DNA of 64,000 nt from Candidatus Babeliales bacterium (GTDB taxonomy: Bacteria; Babelota; Babeliae; Babelales; RVW-14), in contig JAIEPG010000003.1 of the NCBI GenBank assembly GCA_019749895.1, positions 288,140-352,139 on the forward strand. The letters are read 5' to 3'. Below are positions 27,143 through 35,717 of this stretch, piece by piece; the stretch's first letter is position 1, and each line of letters begins with the position of its first letter. Made by a program: the position numbers and the translations under genes. The notes below the pieces were generated by a model. It had not been told where the DNA came from. It saw only the letters and a program-made list of their open reading frames with translations, and searched no databases.

Positions 27143-28174
27143 TTATAACGTTATACTATCAAATTTAATTATATAGGTACCGGAAGGAATATCACGCAGA
27201 CTCTCTAATGAGTCATTCGGAAATAATTCGTTCGTATCGTTTGAACAACGCTCTCTGTCTGCAAGTACCCGAACTAGCAAACGATCTATTTTTTGATCAC
27301 TATCATCTGAATCACTAGAATCTGATTCTGATAAAATTATTTGATCATCAAAAAGTTGAGGCTCTTCAACAGGCGGCCCAAGAAGCACTGTAGGTTCAGA
27401 AACTAAATCAGAACCTTCCTGAAGAACCGGCAACAATAATGGTAGTTGCTCGTCCTCGGCGCTTTTTTCTTGCTCTGTTAATGCTGGCAATGTTACCGAC
27501 GGTGATGTTTGTTGCAAAAAGAAATCAGAAAATTTAGGTGCATCATCAACGGGTAAATTTGAAGATGATGATGATGGTAGCAACGGTAATGGCAACACGG
27601 CATTCCCAATAGCGCCATCAAACAAAGAAGACCCTGGTAATTCTGCCAATTCTTCAACAGAACCAAAATCTTGTTCTTCATCTGATTCACTACGTTCTTG
27701 CTCAAGAGAAGTACCGTGCGAAACAAAAGTATTGAAAGGTTGACGACGTACAAGTTTATTAAAAACATACGTAACACCATTTACCGTAATTTTTACCATG
27801 CCTTTGCCCGCATAATAAACCAAAGGCAAAGCCATTAAAATTTGTGAGGCTGAGTAAAAAGCACTGTGATCGCTCAAAGCTCCACCGGCAATAGCAGCAT
27901 CAAGTGCAAGCCCTGTAGCAAAAAGACCACCCATTATCTTTTTTCGATCAAACAATGAAGCAGCTTGAGTTGTTCGCACTTCAGACGTTTTGGCGTCATG
28001 TGAACGATTTGTTCTTTGAGTCTTATTTGTTGTTGAAACGTGTGGAGCAGTATTATGCCTGCCTCGCTTGCTGCGTGTGTCTGGTTGCCTAGAAGACGCA
28101 GCTGCGTGAGTATCAACACTTATCGCAGTAGCTATAAAAACTGCAGAAAGTATAATTTTATTAAACGTGTTCAT
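27143..28174 (-). CDS. Secreted acidic protein of unknown function, co-transcribed with USP
   Basis: A 343-residue protein; GGAGG lies six bases before the ATG at 28174. A signal peptide (ending THAAAS) precedes a basic Arg/Thr-rich stretch, then two hydrophobic segments (about 85-130) and a long acidic Ser/Glu/Asp/Leu-Pro-rich C-terminal half. No domain is recognised. It ends 18 bp before the deubiquitinase start and shares the same leader pattern (GGAGGTTA-C-ATGAA), so the two are probably one operon and may act together. Low-complexity composition may signal an exported, disordered protein. Confidence 0.68.
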   Translation of the reverse strand: MNTFNKIILSAVFIATAISVDTHAAASSRQPDTRSKRGRHNTAPHVSTTNKTQRTNRSHDAKTSEVRTTQAASLFDRKKIMGGLFATGLALDAAIAGGALSDHSAFYSASQILMALPLVYYAGKGMVKITVNGVTYVFNKLVRRQPFNTFVSHGTSLEQERSESDEEQDFGSVEELAELPGSSLFDGAIGNAVLPLPLLPSSSSSNLPVDDAPKFSDFFLQQTSPSVTLPALTEQEKSAEDEQLPLLLPVLQEGSDLVSEPTVLLGPPVEEPQLFDDQIILSESDSSDSDDSDQKIDRLLVRVLADRERCSNDTNELFPNDSLESLRDIPSGTYIIKFDSITL

Positions 28175-28213
28175 GGTAACCTCCACTGAACTTCTTAAAC
28201 AATCTTTCTAGGA

Positions 28214-28241
28214 AAAAAGGGGCCTTTTCAGACCCCTTTTT
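28214..28241 (-). terminator. Intrinsic terminator after the 451-residue secreted gene
   Basis: A 9-bp stem (AAAAAGGGG with CCCCTTTTT, 10-base loop) lies between two leftward genes. No clear promoter follows it before the next start, so it may be only partly effective. Confidence 0.78.
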
Positions 28242-28266
28242 ATAAACTAATTACTTCTGAGTAAGA

Positions 28267-29622
28267 TTACGAAATTACGCAACCCGCGTCACGAACTCTC
28301 TTTGCAGTATTTATTACTGGTCGTTGTACAGATTCTGGAAGAAGAGCCCATACAAAACCTGTACAGGCAAGAACCTGACCAGCGGTAAGAGCAGCTACAA
28401 CTGGAGCACTAACTACAAGCCCGTAAGCAGAAAGAAGTCCCATCGCCACGTCATATGTAACTGCAGACGCTATAAGAGTACCCCTTACAATAAGGTTATA
28501 ACCACCTTCAGTTCTTTCAATAGTAGCAACAACTTCCTCTTCATCTTCTTCTGAATCACTTGGACCAGCTGGAAGAGGATCAGAAATACCACGTGGAATT
28601 TCTGTGAATGGCAAACTATATCCGCCACAAGAAATTGGGCTGCTGTTTGAGCTTGAGCTGCTGCTTGAGCTTGATGAGCTTGAGCTGCTTGGAGTTGATG
28701 GTTCTTCTGACATTGGACAATAATAATTCAAGGCATCGCCTTCTTCTGGAAATTCCACAATTGGTCTAGCAGTCATACTACGTTGTTGTTTTGGAGCCGG
28801 TGCGTTATTTTCTGATGAACCAAACATGAGGTTTTCCAAAGCTTTTCTTTGTGCTTCAATTTCAGGATGATATTCTAACAAGTTTTGTTGGTCAAGAACA
28901 TCATCTTGTGAAGTGCCAAGAAGAACAACTGGATAAGCTTGAGTAAGTGAATACGGAACCAATTGTCCATCAACAGGATTCAAAGCTAGATTAAGATCGT
29001 CTTGAATAATATCTGTCAATGCGTAAGGGTTGGCACCCAAAGCAGCATGGCCAGCAGTAACATTACGATAATCAAGTACAATATCAATAAGCGCATTACC
29101 AGTTACCGTAGCATGTTGTTGTTGCGCTGGATCCAATTGAGCAAACAATGGAGCCAATTCAACCGCTGGCGCCTTGCCCATAAGGAAAGCCAAACCTGCG
29201 CGATAAGCAGCTATGCGATATGCACGCAAAGCGTGGTCTGCATAAGCAGCATTGTAAGGAATAAGAGTACCTGATTGAGCTACTTGTTCTTGTGGCAACA
29301 TTTCAGCTATATCGCGAATCATGTCGTTAAGATAACGATGCTTGTTAGCTAACAAACGAGCTTCGCCCTTCTTTGCATTAACCGTTCTTGTGACAAAAGT
29401 TTTAAGTCTTGCAGCATATTCTGGAGTAATCAAATCATCTTGCGCCATTTGGGTAAGAATAGCTTTAATAGCATTAGCTTTAGCACGAACATTGTTTTCG
29501 TTCATAGCTGCCTGAAGCTGCTCAGCTTGCTCAACGTCTGAAGTTGCAGCTGCATAAATACCAAAATTAAAAATCGTTGATGCCAAAACAGCACCTAAAA
29601 GGATTCTACGTACATTCTTCAT
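28267..29622 (-). CDS. Secreted protein with poly-Ser linker and hydrophobic C-terminus
   Basis: A 451-residue protein. The ATG at 29622 follows GGAGG and starts a signal peptide ending YAAATS; the longer frame lacks a ribosome-binding site. The N-terminal 260 residues are mostly helical, with no recognised domain. A run of about 14 Ser plus neighbours (28630-28690), encoded by a mixture of AGC and TCA codons, links to a C-terminal part with two hydrophobic segments (about 375-435) that could insert in a membrane. Two tandem consensus promoters lie upstream. It is first in a leftward run leading to the deubiquitinase. Confidence 0.72.
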   Translation of the reverse strand: MKNVRRILLGAVLASTIFNFGIYAAATSDVEQAEQLQAAMNENNVRAKANAIKAILTQMAQDDLITPEYAARLKTFVTRTVNAKKGEARLLANKHRYLNDMIRDIAEMLPQEQVAQSGTLIPYNAAYADHALRAYRIAAYRAGLAFLMGKAPAVELAPLFAQLDPAQQQHATVTGNALIDIVLDYRNVTAGHAALGANPYALTDIIQDDLNLALNPVDGQLVPYSLTQAYPVVLLGTSQDDVLDQQNLLEYHPEIEAQRKALENLMFGSSENNAPAPKQQRSMTARPIVEFPEEGDALNYYCPMSEEPSTPSSSSSSSSSSSSSSNSSPISCGGYSLPFTEIPRGISDPLPAGPSDSEEDEEEVVATIERTEGGYNLIVRGTLIASAVTYDVAMGLLSAYGLVVSAPVVAALTAGQVLACTGFVWALLPESVQRPVINTAKRVRDAGCVIS

Positions 29623-29803
29623 CTGAACCTCCGTGGGTTTGATAAAAATTAATAACAAATACCTGGAAAGCAACCACCGTGGTTAACCAAGCGTGTACAA
29701 AACAAAGGGTGTATAACCTTCCATTTAGTACCAGACAATCCGGTACTTATAACCTCGCATTTTAGATAAGACTTTCAACCAAGAAAGCACTTACCTTACA
29801 ACT

Positions 29804-29832
29804 AGCATAATTTATAGAGACCAACTTGTCAA
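29804..29832 (-). promoter_or_regulatory. Proximal sigma-70 promoter of the secreted-protein/USP run
   Basis: On the minus strand TTGACA (29832-29827), a 17-base spacer and TATGCT (29809-29804). Transcription would start near 29797, giving a leader of about 175 nt that contains a short hairpin (GTACC...GGTAC, about 29737-29755). Confidence 0.8.
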
Positions 29833-29913
29833 ACGCAAAAAACAGCACTTTTTATTGGTTTTAAAAGGCTTTTTTAAGCTGCATAAGATTGATACCTAAG
29901 ACCAATTATTACA

Positions 29914-29942
29914 AATATATAATTTTATTGCCCATTTGTCAA
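29914..29942 (-). promoter_or_regulatory. Distal sigma-70 promoter, tandem with the one at 29804
   Basis: On the minus strand TTGACA (29942-29937), a 17-base spacer and TATATT (29919-29914). It lies 110 bp upstream of the proximal promoter and shares the GTTTGACAA context with it. Confidence 0.75.
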
Positions 29943-29974
29943 ACGCCCCAGAAAGGGACATTTTAGATCTTTTT

Positions 29975-30529
29975 TTAGCTAAAAAAGCGGGTTTTTATTT
30001 GATCTTCAAGGTTCTCTTCAGTCAAGAAACCTTGAATAATGGGAGCAGGCAAGTGAAGGTTGCCCTTAAAAAAGAAGACAAAAACGGGCATATTCATCTG
30101 CCGAATATGCAACATAGCCATCAAATTAAAGACTATGTGGTAGTTTTCTTTATTGGTATCTTGCTCGCTGAGCAGGTCCATAGAAGCAAATTTAACGCGT
30201 GAATTAAACTTTTCGGCCACTTTTTGAAAAACAGGTATCATCTTTTTAGACTCTGAGCTCTTATTTGAATAAATCTTAAGTACCACCGGCTGCTCAAGGC
30301 TGGCCTTTAAAACCTCCGCCTGGTAAGCCTGCAAGCCTTCAATGGCCACAACCGCGCTGTCAGACTTGTCTGGTTTTTTTTCAAAAGCAGCCGGAGCAGG
30401 CTTTTCAGCAAAAACGTCGCTGGTAGCTCGTTCGTTAATCACCAATCGCTCGTCTGCCTGATAGCCCATCACCTGCCCAAAACTGCCCCAAAATAACAAA
30501 AATACGCCCAAATAGATGTGAATGATCAT
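29975..30529 (-). CDS. Exported thioredoxin-fold protein lacking the CxxC motif
   Basis: A 184-residue protein with signal peptide (about 1-20) and a G-rich ribosome-binding sequence before the ATG. Residues 75-180 follow a thioredoxin-like order: VVLKIYSNKSSESKKMIPVF, VKFASMDLL, then MPVFVFFFKG with the family's cis-Pro context (NMPVFV). The catalytic CxxC position reads KSSES, without Cys, so redox activity is not expected; such domains often serve as binding or chaperone modules. No partner is evident; the next gene upstream is a TPR lipoprotein 156 bp away. Confidence 0.68.
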   Translation of the reverse strand: MIIHIYLGVFLLFWGSFGQVMGYQADERLVINERATSDVFAEKPAPAAFEKKPDKSDSAVVAIEGLQAYQAEVLKASLEQPVVLKIYSNKSSESKKMIPVFQKVAEKFNSRVKFASMDLLSEQDTNKENYHIVFNLMAMLHIRQMNMPVFVFFFKGNLHLPAPIIQGFLTEENLEDQIKTRFFS

Positions 30530-30685
30530 CCCCCGCCCTTTCCCAATCTTTTCCCCAAAAGATCTTCATGCTCATAAGCATTATCATTATTAGATTAATC
30601 AAGCGGGGGCAGGCATAGCAAACATATAAAGAACTTGAATAAATTAGGTTACTAGGCTTCAAAAATGCCTCTTAACTGGCTTTTT

Positions 30686-31336
30686 TTAAACCAACAAACC
30701 CAACTGCCCAGACAAATACTGCGCACCCTCATGCCCCGGCTCTAAAAAAAGAACGGTTTTTAGCTGATTTTTAGTCAGACCAGGCTCGTTTAACTGGTTG
30801 GCAATCAGGGCCAAAAAATAATGAGCATCAATATAACTGGGCGCCAAAGCAGTTGCCTGCATTAAAAGTTTTTTGGCACGTTCAGAGTCACCCCGCGCTC
30901 CAAACACCCTGGCCTGGTTGACCAGTGCCACTTCAGGGGTTAGGTAATGCCGGTCATTTTCAAGCTGCTGCCAAATGCCCAGCGCCTCCGACTCTTTACC
31001 GGTTTGTGCCAACGCACAGGCATAATTATTCATAATTTCGGCATGCAAGACCTGGTCTTTGCAGGCAGCCAAAGCCTGCTTAAACAACAAAAGACTTTCT
31101 TGCTCGTGCTGCAACGAAAATAAGATAGTGGCTTTCAAGGCCATATAACGAGGATTTTGGTCATTTTTTAATGCTTTTTCAACCAAGGTAAGGGCTTTTT
31201 TTAGTGAGTTAGGTGCCGCCTCAGAAATCTCAATCAAGGCCAATTTATAATCGATTTGGGCCGTTTTTACGGTATTCTTTTTTTTTGCACAACCTGACAG
31301 GGCAAGACAAATAAATAAATAGCTACATCGTTTCAT
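30686..31336 (-). CDS. TPR-repeat lipoprotein
   Basis: A 216-residue protein. The signal peptide ends in the lipobox ALSGC (Cys16), followed by Lys residues. Residues 30-205 form tetratricopeptide-like helix pairs, with A/L/Y spacing seen in MNNYACALAQTGKESEALGIW and QARVFGARGDSERAKKLL. TPR proteins are scaffolds; the lipid anchor puts it in the envelope, perhaps in outer-membrane assembly or pilus-type complexes. It is divergent from dnaA with a 129-bp gap. Confidence 0.8.
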   Translation of the reverse strand: MKRCSYLFICLALSGCAKKKNTVKTAQIDYKLALIEISEAAPNSLKKALTLVEKALKNDQNPRYMALKATILFSLQHEQESLLLFKQALAACKDQVLHAEIMNNYACALAQTGKESEALGIWQQLENDRHYLTPEVALVNQARVFGARGDSERAKKLLMQATALAPSYIDAHYFLALIANQLNEPGLTKNQLKTVLFLEPGHEGAQYLSGQLGLLV

Positions 31337-31465
31337 GATCTTCTCAACTTCCTCGTACTTTGGCGTTATAATACCTAAAATTTAACTTTTCTGGTATGCT
31401 AGGCACCATGGAGCTTATGCTTTAGTTTTTAGCATTCTTAAAGTAAAAAAACAAAGAGGCTTTTT

Positions 31466-32965
31466 GTGCAGGTCATTTGGGACGAATTTTTAAAAATCAT
31501 AAAAGAAGAGGCTGGTAGCCAAATTGTTGAAACCTGGTTTAAGGCTGTTATTCTGCAAGACTGGAACCCAACCACACAACAGGTTATTTTGAAGGCTCCC
31601 AACCAATTTGTACGCACGTGGATTCAAGAGCACTATGAGCCCCTGCTTAAAATGCACCTGGGCAGGCTTTTGCATGCACATCATTTAAAGATATTCTTTA
31701 CCTGCAAAGACTCTGCCCCTACCGACGAGCGCAAAGAAACTATCATACCCGCAGCGGTAGACAAGCGCGAAAATAGTACTTTTTTGTCATATTTAAGCGG
31801 ACTACACAACCAAAAGGCCCACTACACTCAACCAGCTCCCACACAACAAGCAACGCAAACTTCAGCGATCACCGTACAACAAACAGGCCCTGCAACCAGT
31901 ACCGACCTTATTATTAAAGAACGCAAAAAAATTAAACAAGCCCTGGACAACCTCAACGAAAACTATACCTTCGAGTCGTTTGTGGTTGGGCCCAGCAACT
32001 CACTGGCACACGCCGCAGCCTTTGCTATTTGCGAAAACCTGGGCAAAGTTTACAACCCCTGCTTTATTTATGGCGGTACCGGCCTTGGTAAAACGCACCT
32101 GCTGCACGCAATTGGCAACGAGGTACGCCGGCGCAACCCCGCCTCGCTAGTGCGCTATGAAACGTCGGACCACTTTATTAATGAATTTATCAACTCAATC
32201 AGGTTTGACCGCTCCCACCAATTTCGCGAAAAGTATCTCAAAATCGATCTTTTATTAGTCGACGACATCCAATTTTTGTCAAACAAAGAACAAACACAAG
32301 AAATGTTCTTTCATATTTTTAATGCGCTGTACGAAAAAAATAAACAAATTATTTTGTCCAGCGACACCTTTCCTAAAGAAATTAAGGGGCTACAAAGCCG
32401 CATTAAATCACGCATGGAATGGGGCCTGGTGGCCGACATTCAAACGCCCGACCTTGAAACCAAAATTGCTATCTTGAAAAAAAAGGCCTTCTGCCACGCT
32501 ATTGAGCTACCCGACGATGTAGCCGACTTTATTGCTTCACGCGTACAATCTAATATTCGCGAACTTGAAGGAGCTTTAATACGTGTTAGCGCTTTTGCAG
32601 GGCTTATCAACAAACCCATTTGCCTAGAAATGGCACGCAAAGTTTTGCTTAATTTAAATGAAAAGAAAAAAGAAGGCATAGTCCTTGATAATATTATGAA
32701 GGTTATTGCCAAAGATTATGATGTTTCAGTCAACGACATAAAATCAAAAAAACGACTAAAAAATATTGCCAACGCACGCCAAATTGCTTTTTATTTAATG
32801 AAAAAATTAAGCCATTGCTCGCTACAATCAATTGGCAGCTTTATTGGCGGACGTGATCACTCAACGGTAATTCATGCCATTAACAAAGTTGAAGACTCCT
32901 TGGCAAAAGATACTGCTTTCAAAAAAAAGCTTCAAACGCTTGAACAAAAAATACTAATGTATTAA
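31466..32965 (+). CDS. dnaA: Chromosomal replication initiator DnaA
   Basis: A 499-residue DnaA. The start is GTG (31466) after AAAGAGG; no ATG is available in a better position. Domain I (1-85) has the WF-type oligomerisation core, domain II (90-160) is a Gln/Thr-rich linker, domain III has Walker A GGTGLGKT (203-210), Walker B LLLVDDIQ (about 263-269) and a sensor region, and domain IV ends with the DNA-binding signature GGRDHSTVIHAI (about 463-474). It opens oriC by binding DnaA boxes. No TTATCCACA-like boxes were seen in the flanking gaps, and dnaN is not next to it. Confidence 0.97.
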   Translation: MQVIWDEFLKIIKEEAGSQIVETWFKAVILQDWNPTTQQVILKAPNQFVRTWIQEHYEPLLKMHLGRLLHAHHLKIFFTCKDSAPTDERKETIIPAAVDKRENSTFLSYLSGLHNQKAHYTQPAPTQQATQTSAITVQQTGPATSTDLIIKERKKIKQALDNLNENYTFESFVVGPSNSLAHAAAFAICENLGKVYNPCFIYGGTGLGKTHLLHAIGNEVRRRNPASLVRYETSDHFINEFINSIRFDRSHQFREKYLKIDLLLVDDIQFLSNKEQTQEMFFHIFNALYEKNKQIILSSDTFPKEIKGLQSRIKSRMEWGLVADIQTPDLETKIAILKKKAFCHAIELPDDVADFIASRVQSNIRELEGALIRVSAFAGLINKPICLEMARKVLLNLNEKKKEGIVLDNIMKVIAKDYDVSVNDIKSKKRLKNIANARQIAFYLMKKLSHCSLQSIGSFIGGRDHSTVIHAINKVEDSLAKDTAFKKKLQTLEQKILMY

Positions 32966-33002
32966 ACCAAAGTTGAGCTGATCAAAAAAGGGAGAAATTA
33001 TC

Positions 33003-34196
33003 ATGAATGTTTCACGTTTAACTGTTTTTATGGTGCTGACGTGCCTGGCACTCACACCCTGCTGTCGTAAGCGCCAACAATTTGAATATGCAAAAAAAAA
33101 TAAACTTAGTCGAAGAAAAGTAGAAACAGCACCAGCAACGCCGCCAACCGCAACAGAGGGCGTAACTGCAGTACTTGAGCCAACAACAGAAATGGCAATG
33201 CTCGACTTTACCAAAACGCCAACGCTCATTAAAAAAAGCCCTGAAAAAGAAGTGCCAATAGAACAACCAAGTATGCCAACACTCGACCACTTTTTAACAA
33301 CAACACACCAAACCAAAGAAAAAATAACGCCGAAAAAAACGCTAGAAAACGACCCAATGTCGCTCGACTTTGACGTTGAAAACCAAACGGGCAAAACCGT
33401 GTATACCAGCTGCTTTGTTTATATGAGAAAAAATGTATTTTCTCGCTGGCGCTGGTTTAAAACCGAGGTTTACAAGATTGATGATAACCAATCTGCTACC
33501 GTAAAAATTGAAACAGTTGCCGACCAAGACGATCGTCAACACGTTTTTGGCATGCTAGGTGTTTTTAACACGCAACTGGAAGCAGAAGAAGCTACGTACG
33601 AATTAACCAACGAACGCCATATTTTAGATCTTGATTTGCTCGCCAAGCTTGACGGCAAAAAAGTCACTATTACTGTTGAGCAATATGGGTTTAAAGAGCC
33701 TTTTTATGATTACGATTTTGTAAAAAAAAACGAAGCACGTAAAGATGTACCCGAGCTCGACTTTTATGTTTTAAACAACACAGGGAAGTCACTGTACGTT
33801 TGCGGTTTTATTTATGAAAAAAAAGCCAAAGGTAAATGGATTGCCGCCATTGAAGACAAAGACGACATGAGCATATGGCGTTTTGACAAAACTGAAGTAT
33901 TACTAGTAAAACCTAATGAAAAGGTATTTATAGACGTTGATACCATTTTATCAGAACGCGACCGAACCTACGTTCGTGGCTATTTGGCCGTTTTTGAAGA
34001 AGACGAGCATCAACAAGCCCTGGAAGCAACGTTTGAGCTTTTAGAGTCAAAAAACAAACTCAATCTGGGCGATTTAGTTAAAATTAGGCAAAAAACGGTA
34101 GTCTTAGATATTAAGCGCTATGGCATTAGTAACGACTTTATTCAGTACACGGTCAAGCCAATTCGACGTATTGATATGACAAAAATTCCAAAATAA
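33003..34196 (+). CDS. Exported protein with two copies of an unrecognised beta-rich domain
   Basis: A 397-residue protein starting 37 bp after dnaA; GGGAGAAA precedes the ATG. The N-terminal hydrophobic segment ends LTPCC, an atypical lipobox (Pro at -1), so lipidation is uncertain. After a Thr/Pro/Glu-rich linker, two related domains follow, at about 115-245 and 255-390: each opens with LDF-V-N-TGK-(V/L)Y, contains KTEV, then a V-DVDT-like strand, a G-LAVF-like strand, E-ATFEL, and ends with a Tyr-Gly. The domain is not one I recognise. A 9-bp hairpin lies 20 bp after the stop. Confidence 0.7.
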   Translation: MNVSRLTVFMVLTCLALTPCCRKRQQFEYAKKNKLSRRKVETAPATPPTATEGVTAVLEPTTEMAMLDFTKTPTLIKKSPEKEVPIEQPSMPTLDHFLTTTHQTKEKITPKKTLENDPMSLDFDVENQTGKTVYTSCFVYMRKNVFSRWRWFKTEVYKIDDNQSATVKIETVADQDDRQHVFGMLGVFNTQLEAEEATYELTNERHILDLDLLAKLDGKKVTITVEQYGFKEPFYDYDFVKKNEARKDVPELDFYVLNNTGKSLYVCGFIYEKKAKGKWIAAIEDKDDMSIWRFDKTEVLLVKPNEKVFIDVDTILSERDRTYVRGYLAVFEEDEHQQALEATFELLESKNKLNLGDLVKIRQKTVVLDIKRYGISNDFIQYTVKPIRRIDMTKIPK

Positions 34197-34216
34197 CGTA
34201 TACTTGTCCTGTTCAC

Positions 34217-34244
34217 GCTTGGTAGCCCTGTAGGTCTACCAAGC
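34217..34244 (+). terminator. Hairpin between the duplicated-domain gene and rsmH
   Basis: GCTTGGTAG and CTACCAAGC pair perfectly around a 10-base loop. The tail is A/T-rich but lacks a strong T-run, so it may be a weak terminator or an attenuator before rsmH. Confidence 0.5.
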
Positions 34245-34288
34245 ATATATTTTGCATAAAATCTTGTTAACACTTTCACCAAAATTAT

Positions 34289-35197
34289 ATGAATATCATG
34301 GAAACAAAAACCAGCACTCCAACAACACATAAAAGTGTTTTAGTTCAAGAAGTTATCCAGTACCTCAACCCACAACCTGGCAAAGTTTATGTGGATGCAA
34401 CGTTTGGCGGCGGCGGACACAGTCGCGCCATTTTAGATCATGAGCCACAATGCAGTGTAATTGGTATAGATTGGGACGAAGATAGTATCACACGGCACGC
34501 TCCTGCCCTTGAAGAAGAGTATGGCGACCGTCTCAAAATTTTGTGGGGTAACTTTGCTAACTTGCACAGACTTTTGAAAAAAGAAAAAATTGACCGCGTT
34601 GACGGCATCTTGGCAGACTTTGGTACATCGCAATACCAAATTTTTGAAAAAGAAGGTTTCTCATTTCGCGTAGACACGCCCCTAGACATGCGCATGTCAG
34701 CAGCACATCAACGCCTTACCGCTGCAGATGTAGTGAATCATTTTAACGAACAAGCTCTTTCAAAAATACTCTGGGAACTTGGCGAAGAACGTGGATCACG
34801 TAAAATTGCTCATGCTATTATTGAAGCACGCAAAACTAATCTCTTCAAAACATCTGGGCAACTGGCACAGCTGATTGAAAAAGTTATACCATTTCACGGC
34901 CCTCGCGCTATTCATCCTGCAACAAAAACATTTCAAGCATTGCGCATTTTTGTTAACAAAGAACTAGAAAATATTAAGCTCTTTCTGCCTACCGCCGTAG
35001 GTTGCTTAAATGCAGGCGCACCACTTGTTTGCATTAGTTTTCATTCTCTAGAAGATCGCTTAGTAAAAACATTTTTCCGTGAAAAGAACCATCAGCTCAC
35101 CACATTAACACCAAAACCCGTGCAAGCATCCGAGGAAGAAATCAAGCAAAATCCATCATCCAGATCCGCAAAGCTGCGCGCAGCTACAAAAATATAG
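34289..35197 (+). CDS. rsmH: 16S rRNA (cytosine1402-N4)-methyltransferase RsmH
   Basis: A 302-residue RsmH (MraW), which methylates C1402 in the decoding centre of 16S rRNA. The SAM-binding motif YVDATFGGGGHSRAIL (about 30-45), GILADFGTSQYQ, and CISFHSLEDRLVK near the C-terminus are present. Family proteins are about 310 residues. Both ATGs at 34289 and 34298 are possible starts; neither has a strong ribosome-binding site. In many bacteria rsmH sits at the head of the dcw cell-division cluster; here it stands alone, far from ftsW and murD at 45-47 kb. Confidence 0.95.
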   Translation: MNIMETKTSTPTTHKSVLVQEVIQYLNPQPGKVYVDATFGGGGHSRAILDHEPQCSVIGIDWDEDSITRHAPALEEEYGDRLKILWGNFANLHRLLKKEKIDRVDGILADFGTSQYQIFEKEGFSFRVDTPLDMRMSAAHQRLTAADVVNHFNEQALSKILWELGEERGSRKIAHAIIEARKTNLFKTSGQLAQLIEKVIPFHGPRAIHPATKTFQALRIFVNKELENIKLFLPTAVGCLNAGAPLVCISFHSLEDRLVKTFFREKNHQLTTLTPKPVQASEEEIKQNPSSRSAKLRAATKI

Positions 35198-35216
35198 AAA
35201 AAGTAGCATAAATTTG

Positions 35217-35245
35217 TTGACAAAGATTCATACTACCTTTAAATT
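35217..35245 (+). promoter_or_regulatory. Sigma-70 promoter of the spoVG-tRNA-Gln-lpxA operon
   Basis: TTGACA (35217-35222), a 17-base spacer and TAAATT (35240-35245). The transcript would begin near 35252, about 90 nt before the spoVG ATG. Confidence 0.7.
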
Positions 35246-35340
35246 TAGGCACGTAATGACCCAGAGTAGTGTGAAAAGGTGTTTTTCAAAGTGCTAAGAT
35301 GTGCCCAAGTGCAGCTTAGTTGCTAACAAAGGGATTGTCG

Positions 35341-35631
35341 ATGGAAATTACAGAAATAAAGGTTTATCCAGCAAACGAAGGCAAGCTTAAGGCATATGCC
35401 ACTATGGTTTTCGATGGTTGCTTTATTGTTCGCGATATGAAGATTATACAAAGCGATAAGGGGCTGTTTGTTTCCATGCCTTCCCGCAGAAAAAAAGATG
35501 GATCTTTTAAAGATATCGTTCATCCACTTAATGCTGAAACACGAACTTTAATTGAACAAAGAGTAATTGAAGAGTATAATAAGATTGCTTCGGCATCTGA
35601 TTATCAGGAAAATTCTAACATTGGGGCGTAG
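35341..35631 (+). CDS. spoVG: SpoVG-family regulatory protein
   Basis: A 96-residue SpoVG, the normal length. The family core ITEIKVYP, GKLKAYATMVFD, FIVRDMKII, GLFVSMPSR and DIVHPLN is clear. The ATG at 35341 is the conserved start; the longer frame has no support. SpoVG proteins bind nucleic acids and regulate sporulation, virulence or division in Firmicutes and spirochaetes; here the target is unknown. Remarkably its last codons and TAG stop (35629-35631) lie inside the 5' acceptor arm of the downstream tRNA-Gln, a 10-base overlap. Confidence 0.93.
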   Translation: MEITEIKVYPANEGKLKAYATMVFDGCFIVRDMKIIQSDKGLFVSMPSRRKKDGSFKDIVHPLNAETRTLIEQRVIEEYNKIASASDYQENSNIGA

Positions 35632-35696
35632 CCAAGTGGTACGGCAGCGGATTTTGGTTCCGCCACGCGGAGGTTCGAATCCTCCCGCCCCAACCA
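35622..35696 (+). tRNA. tRNA-Gln (anticodon TTG)
   Basis: A 75-nt cloverleaf: acceptor TGGGGCG pairs with CGCCCCA, followed by discriminator A and an encoded CCA. The anticodon loop ATTTTGG reads TTG; the T-arm is GGAGG-TTCGAAT-CCTCC. It overlaps the end of spoVG by 10 bases and lies 21 bp before lpxA. Confidence 0.96.
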
Positions 35697-35717
35697 TAAG
35701 TTGCCGCTTATAAATCT

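Larger units (their letters stand above)
29623..29974. other. Gene-free region holding tandem promoters and a long leader
   Basis: About 350 bp without a gene. It holds the two leftward promoters described separately and a leader of roughly 175 nt with short inverted repeats. I see no open frame with a ribosome-binding site and no known riboswitch class. Confidence 0.6.

Noticed and set aside
31337..31465. Replication origin next to dnaA
   Set aside because: No TTATCCACA-like DnaA boxes or AT-rich repeats were seen here or after the gene, and dnaN is absent.
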